Assembly (NCBI RefSeq): GCF_000966265.1
Contig: NZ_LANF01000007.1
Location: forward strand, 1-64,000
DNA from: Palaeococcus ferrophilus DSM 13482
GTDB taxonomy: Archaea; Methanobacteriota_B; Thermococci; Thermococcales; Thermococcaceae
DNA: 64,000 bases
Reading direction: 5' to 3'
In this document: positions 8,336-16,871 of the stretch, piece by piece
Numbering within the stretch: the first letter of the stretch is position 1
How the letters are laid out: each line of letters starts with the position of its first letter
Program-made: the position numbers and the translations under genes
Notes under the pieces: model-generated
Database searches by the model: none
What the model was told of the DNA's origin: nothing
Seen by the model: only the letters and a program-made list of their open reading frames with translations

Positions 8336-10041
8336 CCCCCCGTGAAGAATCCCACCTCGAACTTTCTGTAGGATATGGCCTTATAGCTTTCGGCGGAGCG
8401 GAGCGAGTAGCTAATGATCACGTTCCTGACCTCCTCCACGGGGCCGACGATGAAGGTTATGTAATGCGTTTTATCCCAGGGGTTGCGCACCGTTTCGATT
8501 ACCACATCGTACTCGTCCTTCAGGGGCTCCGAGGGTACCATGAGGCCGTGGTCGTAGCGGTAGGCCATTATCCCTGGGCTTTGCGCCCTAAAAGTATCCT
8601 CAAAGGTTACGGGCAGGTCAAGCTCCCTCAGGAGCTCCGGAGTGCCTATAACCACGACGTTTCCCTTAAGGCCCTTGAAGTCCTCCGCCACCTCCACCTC
8701 CGGCGGGGTGACTCCCCGGTAGTCCCCCATCCACACGGCGGGGTTCTTTACCTTGCGAACGAACTCCTCCGGGGCGCCAACCGCGGTTAGCTTCCTCTCC
8801 TTCAGGGCGGAGTCAAACTGGAGAAACGTTGAGGGGAGGGTGTTCTCGATGAAAAATTCGCTCACATTTTCGGCGCTGGCCCAGGCCTTCATGTGCTCCA
8901 CGAGCGTTGGGAGGTAGTCCTCGAGGCTCACGTTTCCCATCGCCTCGAACTCCCTTCTAAGGGCCGGCACGAGGTAGTCGCCGCGGCCCATGTGGTAGAG
9001 CTCCTTTCTCTCCGCGTCCTCCGGGAAGTCCCGCGCCAGAACGTGGAGCGAATAGGCCTTGGCAATCTGGTCTGCGAAGTACTCCGGGAGCGAGAGGTTC
9101 ATGTAGGCAAGGCGTGAGGAGGCGAAGTCGTAGTAGTAGGAAACCTCCTCAAACTTCCCCACGTTCTTCCCGATCAGGGGGCGGAGGGAAACCATGGCGA
9201 ACCTGTAGAGCAGCTCGGCCCTGAAGTCCTGGAGCCTGAAGCGGTAGGGCCCGAGGAAGTCGTAGTAGTCGCTCATCTTGTAGAAGTACTCGAGGGAACT
9301 CCGCATTATGGGGTCACGGTACATGGAGGATAGGTAGACGGCATCAACCCCGAACTCGTTGAGCTTCGACTTGTAGGGAATCACCATGTAGAGCGTGTTC
9401 CCCCGCGGCACGCTGTAGGGGGGCACGTAGAGGGAGTAGGAGATGACCACATTGAAGCGCTCATAAACAACCCCAAAGCGGTGCTCTATCTCCCTGAGGT
9501 CTTCCTCACTGAATGCCTGCCTGAACTTGGTTATGACGGTGAGGTAGAAGTCGTTGTAGTGTTCGTCATAGAACTTCGAGAACTTCACGGCCCTTCCAAA
9601 GTCGCGGAGGGCAAAGAGAAGTGTTTTTATACGCTCCCTCTCGTCCCGGGACAGGCTGAAGGAGTTCAGACTCTCCTCTATCTCGGCATCGCTGGCATCT
9701 TCAAGGTAGGTGGTGTTGGCGAGAACCTTCATGGTGTTCTCCAACCTCTCCGCCCTCACCTGCGGAGGGAGCTCGCGGCTGAACTGCTCGCGTATGAGGT
9801 CAAACACCTCATGCTCCTCGTAGTCAACAAAATAGGCCCTGAGCATCTGGTAGTAGGAGGCGGGGGCTATTACAAAGTTGTCCGCCTTATGAAATGCCAC
9901 GATGTAGGCGGAACCAAAGAGTTCGAAGTTCCTGGGAATGCTCACCTCTATCATCGCGGGCTTTTTCCTCTCGCCGATGCAGCCGGAGGCAAGTATAAGA
10001 AGGACAAGCAGAAGCGCGACATACTTTCTCACTTTCCACAC
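8332..10041 (-). CDS. large lipoprotein of unknown function
   Basis: This 569-residue protein has a signal peptide and lipobox LILASGC, with Cys21 predicted to be lipidated and the mature chain outside the membrane. The body is rich in Tyr, Arg and acidic residues and looks helical (many YYxFxxSS, EFVRKVKNP segments). No family was recognised. GTG 10041 is taken as start: no ribosome site is visible, and a TTTAAG box near 10070 would give a leaderless message. It is coupled to the cyclase gene downstream. Confidence 0.65.
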   Translation of the reverse strand: MWKVRKYVALLLVLLILASGCIGERKKPAMIEVSIPRNFELFGSAYIVAFHKADNFVIAPASYYQMLRAYFVDYEEHEVFDLIREQFSRELPPQVRAERLENTMKVLANTTYLEDASDAEIEESLNSFSLSRDERERIKTLLFALRDFGRAVKFSKFYDEHYNDFYLTVITKFRQAFSEEDLREIEHRFGVVYERFNVVISYSLYVPPYSVPRGNTLYMVIPYKSKLNEFGVDAVYLSSMYRDPIMRSSLEYFYKMSDYYDFLGPYRFRLQDFRAELLYRFAMVSLRPLIGKNVGKFEEVSYYYDFASSRLAYMNLSLPEYFADQIAKAYSLHVLARDFPEDAERKELYHMGRGDYLVPALRREFEAMGNVSLEDYLPTLVEHMKAWASAENVSEFFIENTLPSTFLQFDSALKERKLTAVGAPEEFVRKVKNPAVWMGDYRGVTPPEVEVAEDFKGLKGNVVVIGTPELLRELDLPVTFEDTFRAQSPGIMAYRYDHGLMVPSEPLKDEYDVVIETVRNPWDKTHYITFIVGPVEEVRNVIISYSLRSAESYKAISYRKFEVGFFTGG

Positions 10042-10124
10042 CCAAGTTGGATTTGTGAAAATGAATACTTAAACGTTTTGATAACGCTCCACCCAAAAAG
10101 CAAAAATGTGAGGGGAGACCCTCC

Positions 10125-10895
10125 TCACCCTATCGTCGCCCTCTCGAACTCGAGCATGGCCAGACCCACTAAGAGGGCCGCCAGGACGGTTAGAACGCCC
10201 AGATCAACGCCGAGCGAGAACTTCGCTACACTCGCCCCCACGAGGAAGTGCCTCGCCCCGTCAACGGCGTAGGTAAGGGGGTTGAGGTAGGCCAGAGCCT
10301 TCATCCAGCCCGGCATCGTGTCTATCGGGTATATCGCGCCGCTCAGGAATGTCAGCGGGAGCATGAGGACCATCATAACCATCTGGAAGCCCTCCATGCT
10401 CTCCATCTTCAAAGCCAGGCTGACGCCAAAGCCAGAGAAGGCCATCGAGAGCAGGAAGCCGATGCCGAGAGCAGGAAGGAAGCCGCTCAGCTTGAGGCTC
10501 TCCGCGAGCGGGTAGGTGAGGGTGAGGATTATCGCACCCTGAGCCAGCGTCACGAGTGAATCGCCGATTATCCTCCCGAGGATACCCTCCTTCCTCGATG
10601 CGGGAGCCACGAGCATTTCCTTGAGGAAGCCGAACTGCTTGTCCCAGATGACGCTTACCCCTGCTATGAAGCTCATGTTGAAGACCGTCATGGCGAAGAT
10701 ACCCGGCGCGAGGAAGGTGAGGTAGTCAACCCCTCCGAAGATCGCCCTCGCCATCGGATTGTTGAAGACCTTGCTCCAGCCGAGGCCGAAAAAGACGAGC
10801 CAGATGAGCGGGTTGATTATCATCCCGATTACCCTCGACCTCGCCCTGCTGAACCTCTTGAGCTGCCTGTAGGCCATTGTCGTCAATGCCTCCAT
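10125..10895 (-). CDS. ABC-2 type transporter permease
   Basis: This 256-residue integral membrane protein has six predicted transmembrane segments. It has the ABC-2 pattern: an NPLIWLVFFGLGW segment near the N-terminus and LPLTFLSGAIYPIDTMP before the last helices. It belongs to the DrrB-like exporter permeases, which export drugs or lipids with a partner ATPase. It lies 4 bases after the ATPase gene and has its own ribosome site (GAGGTGAGGGG). The substrate is unknown. Confidence 0.85.
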   Translation of the reverse strand: MEALTTMAYRQLKRFSRARSRVIGMIINPLIWLVFFGLGWSKVFNNPMARAIFGGVDYLTFLAPGIFAMTVFNMSFIAGVSVIWDKQFGFLKEMLVAPASRKEGILGRIIGDSLVTLAQGAIILTLTYPLAESLKLSGFLPALGIGFLLSMAFSGFGVSLALKMESMEGFQMVMMVLMLPLTFLSGAIYPIDTMPGWMKALAYLNPLTYAVDGARHFLVGASVAKFSLGVDLGVLTVLAALLVGLAMLEFERATIG

Positions 10896-10899
10896 CCCC

Positions 10900-11886
10900 T
10901 CACCTCCCCCTCATCCTCATTCTCACGAATGAAACAATGGGATTCTCCGGCCCCTCGTCCCTTATCTCCCTGCCCGTCAGGTGGAGGAAGACGTCGTTGA
11001 GCGTCGGGCGGTGGTAAGTGACCTCCAGGATCTTGATCCCTTTCTCACTCGCGAGCTCGAAGAGCCCCGGGAGTGCCTCCGCTGCATTTTCCACCTCAAG
11101 CGCCACCCTACCGTCGGGGAGAACCCTACAGCCCCTGATGAAGTCACTTTCGAGGCACTTCAGCTCCTCGGGAGCGTCGAGTTTAAGATAAATCACGTCG
11201 TTTCCTACGAGCCTCTTCAGCTCCTCGGCGGTGCCCTCCGCTATTATCTTCCCGTGGTCTATGATGGCTATCCTGTCCGCTAATCCCTCCGCCTCATCCA
11301 TGTAGTGCGTTGTGAGGAAAATCGTCATGCTGTGCTCCTCCTTCATCGCCCTTATGTAGTCCCAGATGTGCGCCCTCGTCTGGGGGTCGAGGCCTATCGT
11401 CGGCTCGTCAAGGAAGAGAACCTCAGGCTCATGGAGGAGGGAGCGCGCTATCTCAAGCCTGCGCTGCATCCCGCCGCTGAAGGTCTTGACTGGTCTGTCC
11501 TTAAACTCCCAGAGCTCAACGAACGTGAGGAGCCTCTCAATCTTCTCCTTCAACTCGTTCCCCTTCAGCCCGTAAATCCTCCCGTGGATGTACATGTTCT
11601 CCCAGGCGGTGAGTTCCCTGTCGAGGCTCGGGTCCTGGAAGACTATTCCTATTCTTTTCCTGACCTCCATTGGCTCCTTAACCACGTCGTGGTCAGCGAC
11701 TATCGCCCTTCCGGAAGTAGGCCTCAAAAGCGTCGTGAGGACGTGCACCGTTGTCGTCTTTCCGGCTCCATTCGGCCCGAGGAAGGCGAATATCTCCCCC
11801 CTCCTGACCCTGAAGGAGACCCCTTTGACGGCCGCAAAGTCCCCGTACTTCTTGACGAGGTTTTCAACGAGAATTGCCTCGCTCAT
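10900..11886 (-). CDS. ABC transporter ATP-binding protein
   Basis: This 328-residue DrrA-type ATPase has Walker A GPNGAGKTTT (about 37-46), signature FSGGMQRR (about 140), Walker B VLFLDEPTIGLD and H-loop TTHYMDEAE. A C-terminal regulatory extension ends near VFLHLTGREIRDE, as in daunorubicin-type exporters. It energises the adjacent permease. Its ATG overlaps the stop of the PadR-type regulator gene, making a regulator-ATPase-permease operon. Confidence 0.9.
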   Translation of the reverse strand: MSEAILVENLVKKYGDFAAVKGVSFRVRRGEIFAFLGPNGAGKTTTVHVLTTLLRPTSGRAIVADHDVVKEPMEVRKRIGIVFQDPSLDRELTAWENMYIHGRIYGLKGNELKEKIERLLTFVELWEFKDRPVKTFSGGMQRRLEIARSLLHEPEVLFLDEPTIGLDPQTRAHIWDYIRAMKEEHSMTIFLTTHYMDEAEGLADRIAIIDHGKIIAEGTAEELKRLVGNDVIYLKLDAPEELKCLESDFIRGCRVLPDGRVALEVENAAEALPGLFELASEKGIKILEVTYHRPTLNDVFLHLTGREIRDEGPENPIVSFVRMRMRGR

Positions 11887-12353
11887 TCTCTCCCCTCCGG
11901 TATCTCACCGAGGAGGATGAGCCTGACCCGCTTCGTGAAGCCTGTGAACTCCCTCGCGAGAGCCCTCTTCTGCTCCTCCGTGAGGTCTTCGAGGGAATTG
12001 AAGGCGTCTCTCATAACCTCCGCCAGCTCCCGGCCTCCGAGTCTCGCGAACTCTCTGAATCTGGCGGCCATACGGGTTACCTCCGCCAGCTCCTCCCCGT
12101 GCTCCTCGAGGTACTCCCTCCCCTTCTCCGTGGCCCTGTAGAGCCTCTTGTCGCGTTTGCCCTCACCAATGGTCTCTATCAGGCCGGCTCGCTTGAGGGA
12201 AGCGAGGATTGGATAGATGGTTCCGGGGCTGGGGTGGGGCATGCCGTACCTCCTTTCCAGCTCCGCCATTATGCCGTAGCCGTGCATCGGCTTCTCGGAG
12301 AGCATCTTGAGGACGAGGAGTTTCAGGTGTCCCTTGTACCTGGGCCTCTCCAT
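11883..12353 (-). CDS. PadR-family transcriptional regulator
   Basis: This 156-residue protein has an N-terminal winged helix typical of PadR (LKMLSEKPMHGYGIMAELER, PSPGTIYPILASLKRAGLI) followed by a helical dimerisation tail. PadR proteins usually repress linked exporters and respond to the exported compound. ATG 12353 is preferred to upstream TTG 12365 and GTG 12362 because GGTGA lies five bases before it. A perfect palindrome at 12365-12382 directly upstream is a likely autoregulatory operator. It is first gene of the exporter operon. Confidence 0.9.
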   Translation of the reverse strand: MERPRYKGHLKLLVLKMLSEKPMHGYGIMAELERRYGMPHPSPGTIYPILASLKRAGLIETIGEGKRDKRLYRATEKGREYLEEHGEELAEVTRMAARFREFARLGGRELAEVMRDAFNSLEDLTEEQKRALAREFTGFTKRVRLILLGEIPEGRE

Positions 12354-12364
12354 ACATGTCACCA

Positions 12365-12382
12365 ATATATCGAACGATATAT
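12365..12382. promoter_or_regulatory. palindromic operator before padR-like gene
   Basis: The sequence ATATATCG-AA-CGATATAT is a perfect 8-bp inverted repeat centred at 12373/12374, immediately upstream of the PadR ribosome site. Its position fits autorepression of the PadR/ABC operon; binding is inferred. Confidence 0.6.
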
Positions 12383-12447
12383 CATCTTAAAAACGTTTGG
12401 GTAGAAAGTCATAAAATACCGTGGCGGGTAGGTAGAATGGTGGTGAT

Positions 12448-12879
12448 ATGCGGCTCGTGATGAGGCCCCTCTTTGACGCGCCCCTTCCCCCGGAGTTCAT
12501 CGAGGTTCTGCGGGAAAAGCTCAGCGGGAGGGAGGTGGAGGAGGGTGAAACCGTTGAGATTGAACTTCTGGGAAAGCGCCTCCCCTTCAGGGTAATCCAC
12601 GCCGAACCCTCGCCCCTTAGGGTGGGAAGGGGAACGGTGATTGAGATAACGAGGGAGGAGATATCGAGTGTAACTCTTGAGCTCGAGGGGGATATCAGGG
12701 ACGTTGTGCCCTTCGAGGAAGGCTTTGTGGTGGTGCTTGAGAACAGGGTTATCGCGGTGGATGGGAAAGGGCACAGGCTCTTCGAGAGAACTTTCGAAGG
12801 ACTTAAATACGTTAGGGCAACCAAAAAGGCTGTGGCGGTGGTGCACGATGGCGGGCTCACGGTCATTGGACTGGAGTAA
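12448..12879 (+). CDS. small protein with Cdc48/VAT N-domain-like fold
   Basis: This 143-residue protein is of unknown function. Residues about 45-75 (LPFRVIHAEPSPLRVGRGTV) resemble the second N-subdomain of archaeal Cdc48/VAT ATPases; no ATPase module is present. The last third is rich in beta strands (VVVLENRVIAVDGKG) and resembles a beta-propeller blade. A GGTGAT ribosome site precedes ATG 12448. Its 3' end overlaps the start of the endonuclease III gene, so the two are translationally linked. Confidence 0.6.
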   Translation: MRLVMRPLFDAPLPPEFIEVLREKLSGREVEEGETVEIELLGKRLPFRVIHAEPSPLRVGRGTVIEITREEISSVTLELEGDIRDVVPFEEGFVVVLENRVIAVDGKGHRLFERTFEGLKYVRATKKAVAVVHDGGLTVIGLE

Positions 12880-13573
12880 GGGGTTCACATTCAGCGAAAC
12901 CCCCGAGGAAAAAAGGGAGAGGGCGAAGAAGATAGTGGAAATCCTCATGAAAACCCACCCGAGGGAGAAGCTCCTTATAGGCGACCCCTACAGGACTCTA
13001 ATCCACTGCATAATCTCCCAGCGAATGAGGGACGAGGTTACCTACAGAGTGTGGGGGGAACTCTTTGAAAAGTACCGCGACATCGAGACGATAGCGAACA
13101 CCCCAATTGAGGAGATGAAGGCGTTTCTGAGGGAGCGGGGCGTCGGTCTCTGGAAGACGAAGGGTGAGTGGATAGTGAAGGCTTCGCGGATAATCCTTGA
13201 GAAGTACGGCGGCAGGGTGCCCGATAACATGGAGGAGCTCACGAAGCTGCCAGGTATAGGGAGGAAGTGCGCCAACATTGTCTTAGCATACGGCTTTGGG
13301 AGGCAAGCTATCCCAGTGGATACTCACGTAAACAGGATAAGCAAACGCCTCGGTCTGGCTCCCCCGAGGGTGGCTCCTGAAAAGGTAGAGGAGTACCTCA
13401 TGGAGCTGATTCCAAAGGACAAGTGGATATACGTCAACCACGCGATGGTTGACCACGGGAAGAGCATCTGCAGGCCGATAAACCCGAAGTGCGACGAATG
13501 CCCCCTAAGGGAGCTCTGCCCCTACGCAAAGGGGCTCGTCACGGAGGAGCATCTCAGGGGGAGGAAGGCATGA
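12848..13573 (+). CDS. nth: endonuclease III, DNA glycosylase/AP lyase
   Basis: This 241-residue base-excision repair enzyme removes oxidised pyrimidines and nicks AP sites. It has the helix-hairpin-helix LPGIGRKCANIVLAYGF (about 133), which includes the catalytic Lys, the catalytic Asp in VDTHVNR (about 158), and the [4Fe-4S] ligands in C-x6-C-x2-C-x5-C (CRPINPKCDECPLRELC). ATG 12848 starts inside the preceding gene; TTG 12866 is an alternative. The stop overlaps the ATG of the following TIM-barrel gene. Confidence 0.9.
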   Translation: MAGSRSLDWSKGFTFSETPEEKRERAKKIVEILMKTHPREKLLIGDPYRTLIHCIISQRMRDEVTYRVWGELFEKYRDIETIANTPIEEMKAFLRERGVGLWKTKGEWIVKASRIILEKYGGRVPDNMEELTKLPGIGRKCANIVLAYGFGRQAIPVDTHVNRISKRLGLAPPRVAPEKVEEYLMELIPKDKWIYVNHAMVDHGKSICRPINPKCDECPLRELCPYAKGLVTEEHLRGRKA

Positions 13574-14349
13574 GGCGAAGGGTGGGCCTCTCGATGACCG
13601 CTTTTAGAGGGGAGAGCCCAGGGGAATTTGCTGGATGGACGGCCAGGGTTGAAGGGCTTGGCTTCGACTTCGTTGAGCTCGTGAGCGAGTGGCCGCACTA
13701 CATAACGCCCGAGAACTGGCGGGAGTGGGCCGATGCCATTGAGAGCACGAACCTCGGCGTTACCCTGCACGCGCCCTTCATTGACATCAACATAGCCTCA
13801 TTCAACGCGGTCATACGGGAGACCTCGCTCAGGATTATAGAGGAGTCTCTCGACGCGGCTTCGCGCCTTGGGGCGGAGGTCGTTACGCTCCACCCGGGCC
13901 ACTGCTCGCCAATAAGCCGCGAGAGGCAGAGGGATTACCTTGAGATACACAGGGCCTCCCTGGAGAGGCTCGGAAACCTCGGTGAGGAGTACGGGGTCAA
14001 AATCGGCGTCGAGAACATGCCCCACTTTCCAATCCTCGATGGTCAAGGGTGCGACAGGCTGGAGGAGATACTCACGGGATTGAACATTGGGGTGACCTTC
14101 GACGTGGGGCATTTAAACACCACAACGGGGGCCTTTGAGCGCTTTATCGCGAGACTGGGGGAGAGAATCGTTCACGTGCACCTCCACGACAACTCCGGGG
14201 AAAGCGACGAACACCGCGCCCTGGGTAGCGGGACGATTCCGTGGGAGAGGGTTCTAAAAGCGCTTCCACCCGTGACGTGGGCCCTGGAAGTTCTGACCCT
14301 CGAAGACGCGGAGAAAAGTCTGGGGCTCATAAAGCGGTTTGGGGAATGA
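13570..14349 (+). CDS. TIM-barrel protein of the xylose isomerase/endonuclease IV superfamily
   Basis: This 259-residue protein shows superfamily signatures: LHAPF, VVTLHPGHCS, GVENMPH, TFDVGHLN and HVHLHDNSG, whose His, Glu and Asp residues form a metal site. The superfamily includes sugar isomerases and the AP endonuclease Nfo. The start overlaps the stop of the endonuclease III gene, so an abasic-site role is attractive but unproven; canonical Nfo is somewhat longer. Most automatic annotation would call it a sugar phosphate isomerase/epimerase. Confidence 0.75.
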   Translation: MRRRVGLSMTAFRGESPGEFAGWTARVEGLGFDFVELVSEWPHYITPENWREWADAIESTNLGVTLHAPFIDINIASFNAVIRETSLRIIEESLDAASRLGAEVVTLHPGHCSPISRERQRDYLEIHRASLERLGNLGEEYGVKIGVENMPHFPILDGQGCDRLEEILTGLNIGVTFDVGHLNTTTGAFERFIARLGERIVHVHLHDNSGESDEHRALGSGTIPWERVLKALPPVTWALEVLTLEDAEKSLGLIKRFGE

Positions 14350-14361
14350 AAAGAAAGGGCT

Positions 14362-14940
14362 TCACTCCTCCTCTTCCACTTCCTCTCCGGCCAGCTTTCT
14401 GAGCTTGTCGAGGTCGGAACCGACGGCTATGAGAACGTCCCCCTCCTCCAGCGTGTCGTCCTTTCCCGGGTTGTAGACGTACCTCGTTCCGCGCTTTATC
14501 GCCAGAATCCTCGTGCCTATCTTGCTGGGGAGCTTGAGCTGGGCCAGGGTCTTTCCGTGGAGGATCGAGCCCGGCCTCACTGTCACCCTCCCAAGCTCCT
14601 CCTCGGTGTCCTCCATAATCTTCCTGATTATCGGGTGAGGCTCAACATCGCGGAGCACTATCTCCGATATCTTGTAGGCGGCGTCGCTCATCTGCTCGTT
14701 TATGGTGGCGACCTCTATCACACTAAGGAGCTTCGTGGGCTTCTCCTCCTTTTTGGCCGCCTTGAGGGCGAGCTTCTTGACCTTGAGGGTGAGGTCGTCC
14801 ATGCGCTCCTCCAGCAGGTAAACCTCCTCGGCGATGTCCTCGCTGTTGTACATGACGGAGGAGAAGGCGAGGTCAACCATGAGGGATGAAAGGTCCTTCA
14901 TCTCCACGAGGCAGTTTTTAATCTCCTTGAGCTCACTCAT
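14362..14940 (-). CDS. PhoU-like/TrkA-C domain regulatory protein 1
   Basis: This 192-residue protein has an N-terminal four-helix PhoU-like half (about 1-100, with ALKAAKKEEK and NEQMSDAAYKIS) and a C-terminal TrkA-C/RCK_C half (about 110-185, GSILHGKTLAQLKLPSK..ILAIKRG...LEEGDVLIAVG). RCK_C domains bind ligands that gate cation transporters. No membrane segment is present. Its ATG overlaps the end of a paralogue upstream, and both lie divergent to an MgtE-type transporter. It is often annotated as a potassium channel family protein. Confidence 0.8.
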   Translation of the reverse strand: MSELKEIKNCLVEMKDLSSLMVDLAFSSVMYNSEDIAEEVYLLEERMDDLTLKVKKLALKAAKKEEKPTKLLSVIEVATINEQMSDAAYKISEIVLRDVEPHPIIRKIMEDTEEELGRVTVRPGSILHGKTLAQLKLPSKIGTRILAIKRGTRYVYNPGKDDTLEEGDVLIAVGSDLDKLRKLAGEEVEEEE

Positions 14941-15544
14941 TGCCCACCACCTTCATTATGCCCCTTGCGAGCTCCTTGAGGTAGTCTATCGACGTCTGCG
15001 TTCCCCTACCTATGAGAACGTCGTTCGCCAGTATCTTGAAGTCTCCGTCGGGGGCAAAAATCCAGCGCTTGCCCCTCCTGACGGCTATGAGCCACACCCC
15101 CGTGTTGCTCGCGAGGTCGAGCTCCTCCAGCGTCTTCCCCACGAGGACGGAGTGCGGGGCAACGATGAAGCGCCCTATGACCTCCTCGCTCTCCATGATG
15201 GCCTCCCTTATGACGGGATGTAGCTCAACGCCCTCGAGAACCATCTTGGCAAGGTCAGCTGCGGCGTTCGAGACGTCGTCTATGGCGTGTGCCATCTGGA
15301 GGATTGAGGTTATCTTCTCCGCATCTCGGGGATTCCTTGCGGCGAGAACGGCGTGAACCGTCAGGTGGTAGTTGAGAAGGTCGAGGTACTCCTCCAGCTC
15401 CAGCACTTCCTCCGCTATGTCCTCCTCATTAAAGAGAACGGATGAGTACGCCAGGTCAACCATAAGCTCGGCGGTGTTTTTCATCTCAATGAAAATCTCC
15501 TTGACGTTCTTCGGACGGTACTCGTACTCCTCCAGCTCCTCCAC
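14933..15544 (-). CDS. PhoU-like/TrkA-C domain regulatory protein 2
   Basis: This 203-residue paralogue of the next gene has the same order: a PhoU-like helical half with NTAELMVDLAYSSVLFNEED, then TrkA-C with HSVLVGKTLEELDLASNTG and ANDVLIGRG. GTG 15544 follows GGTGA at a suitable distance. The pair probably forms a heteromeric cytoplasmic sensor. The shared divergent upstream region with the MgtE-like gene (15545-15678) suggests that both are connected with divalent cation uptake; this is inference. Confidence 0.8.
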   Translation of the reverse strand: MEELEEYEYRPKNVKEIFIEMKNTAELMVDLAYSSVLFNEEDIAEEVLELEEYLDLLNYHLTVHAVLAARNPRDAEKITSILQMAHAIDDVSNAAADLAKMVLEGVELHPVIREAIMESEEVIGRFIVAPHSVLVGKTLEELDLASNTGVWLIAVRRGKRWIFAPDGDFKILANDVLIGRGTQTSIDYLKELARGIMKVVGNE

Positions 15545-15678
15545 GAGGTTCTCACCATTCCTTGGCTGCCCGCGAAAGTTTATTTAGTTTTCGGGCCATG
15601 ACGGGAAAACTTATATAGTACCTCGCAGACTATTTTCGGCAAAACGTGCAGGGGTGGCAGCGATGGAGAGTGATAGGG

Positions 15679-16854
15679 ATGGGGGCCCTTCAGGAGCTGA
15701 AAAACAGGGTTTTATCCGCCTACAGGACGACGCTACCCTCGCTCGTGCTCTCATTGATAATCGGCCTATTCGGCGGTACGTTTCTCGGCAAGTACTTTGA
15801 CAAGGTCCGTTCCTCCTACCCAGGCCTTCTCGTGATTCTGCCGGGAATAATGGGGCTCCGCGGAAACGTCTTCGGTTCCCTGGCCTCGCGCTTCTCCACG
15901 ATGCTCTACCTCGGTGAACTCGAACCATGCCTGAGGGACAGAAAAGTGCTCAAAAACGTGGTGATCGCGGTTATGCTATCCCTGATCCCCATAACCCTCC
16001 TTTGGGCGATAGGCGTCCTCCAGGGCATCAGAAAGAACGCTTTTGAAATCCTCCTAATAGTGATAAGCTCCACGATTCTGGTCTCCCTCATCCTCGGGTA
16101 CTTCAGTGCCTTCGTGACCATCTTCAGCTTCCGCCGTGGGAGTGACCCCGACAGTGTCGCGGCGCCCCTTGTGGCCTCTATGGGGGATTTACTCACCATA
16201 CCCTCCCTTATAATGTTCATACTCCTCCTGGAGCACTCCAAGGGGCAGTTCTGGACTTCCAACACGGCCCTCGTCGTGCTCTTCCTCTTCCTCATCGGGG
16301 TTGGCAGGGTCAGAAGGGCGGAGGTTCTTGAGCTGAAGGAGCTCTTCATAACCATAACGGCCCTCGCCCTCCTCTCGGTGGTCTCGGGCTCACTCCTCCA
16401 CCGCTACAGCGAAATAATAGGCAGAGCCCTCCTCCTTGGTTTCATATACCCGGCACTCCTCAGCAGCTTCGGGAACTACGGCTCGGTCGTGGCCGCTAAA
16501 ACCTCCACAAAGCTCCACCTCGGTGAGATTGAAGGTTACCTCTCCGGAGAGCAGATGCTCGAGATACTCGGCCTGTTCATGACGACGCCCGTTATAGGGG
16601 TGGCGCTGAGTTATCTCGGGGCGCTTGTGGTGAGGCTCACCACGGGGGCGAGCGTTGTGCCGCTCCGCACCCTTGTACTGACCTACCCCTTCATGGCGCT
16701 CTTCGTGATGTTCTACGCCTACACGCTCTCCTACTTCCTCTTCCAGAGGAACATAGATCCCGACAGCGTGGCGATTCCCCTGATAGCGAACAACAGCGAC
16801 ATACTCGGTACCATATACACGGTGATGCTCGCGAAGATGGCAACGGGCATGTAA
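15679..16854 (+). CDS. MgtE/SLC41-type magnesium transporter
   Basis: This 391-residue integral membrane protein has two repeated MgtE transmembrane halves, each with an acidic or Gly-rich signature (LPGIMGLRGNVFGSLASR near 55; FGNYGSVVAAKTSTKLHLG near 265) and each ending in an SD...DPDSVAxPL segment (about 155 and 365). It lacks the N-terminal CBS region of bacterial MgtE, as in SLC41-like archaeal forms. ATG 15679 follows GGAGAGTGAT; a TATATAG box at about 15611 drives it. The transported ion is inferred as Mg2+. Confidence 0.85.
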   Translation: MGALQELKNRVLSAYRTTLPSLVLSLIIGLFGGTFLGKYFDKVRSSYPGLLVILPGIMGLRGNVFGSLASRFSTMLYLGELEPCLRDRKVLKNVVIAVMLSLIPITLLWAIGVLQGIRKNAFEILLIVISSTILVSLILGYFSAFVTIFSFRRGSDPDSVAAPLVASMGDLLTIPSLIMFILLLEHSKGQFWTSNTALVVLFLFLIGVGRVRRAEVLELKELFITITALALLSVVSGSLLHRYSEIIGRALLLGFIYPALLSSFGNYGSVVAAKTSTKLHLGEIEGYLSGEQMLEILGLFMTTPVIGVALSYLGALVVRLTTGASVVPLRTLVLTYPFMALFVMFYAYTLSYFLFQRNIDPDSVAIPLIANNSDILGTIYTVMLAKMATGM

Positions 16855-16871
16855 AAAAAGTGGGAGAAGTA

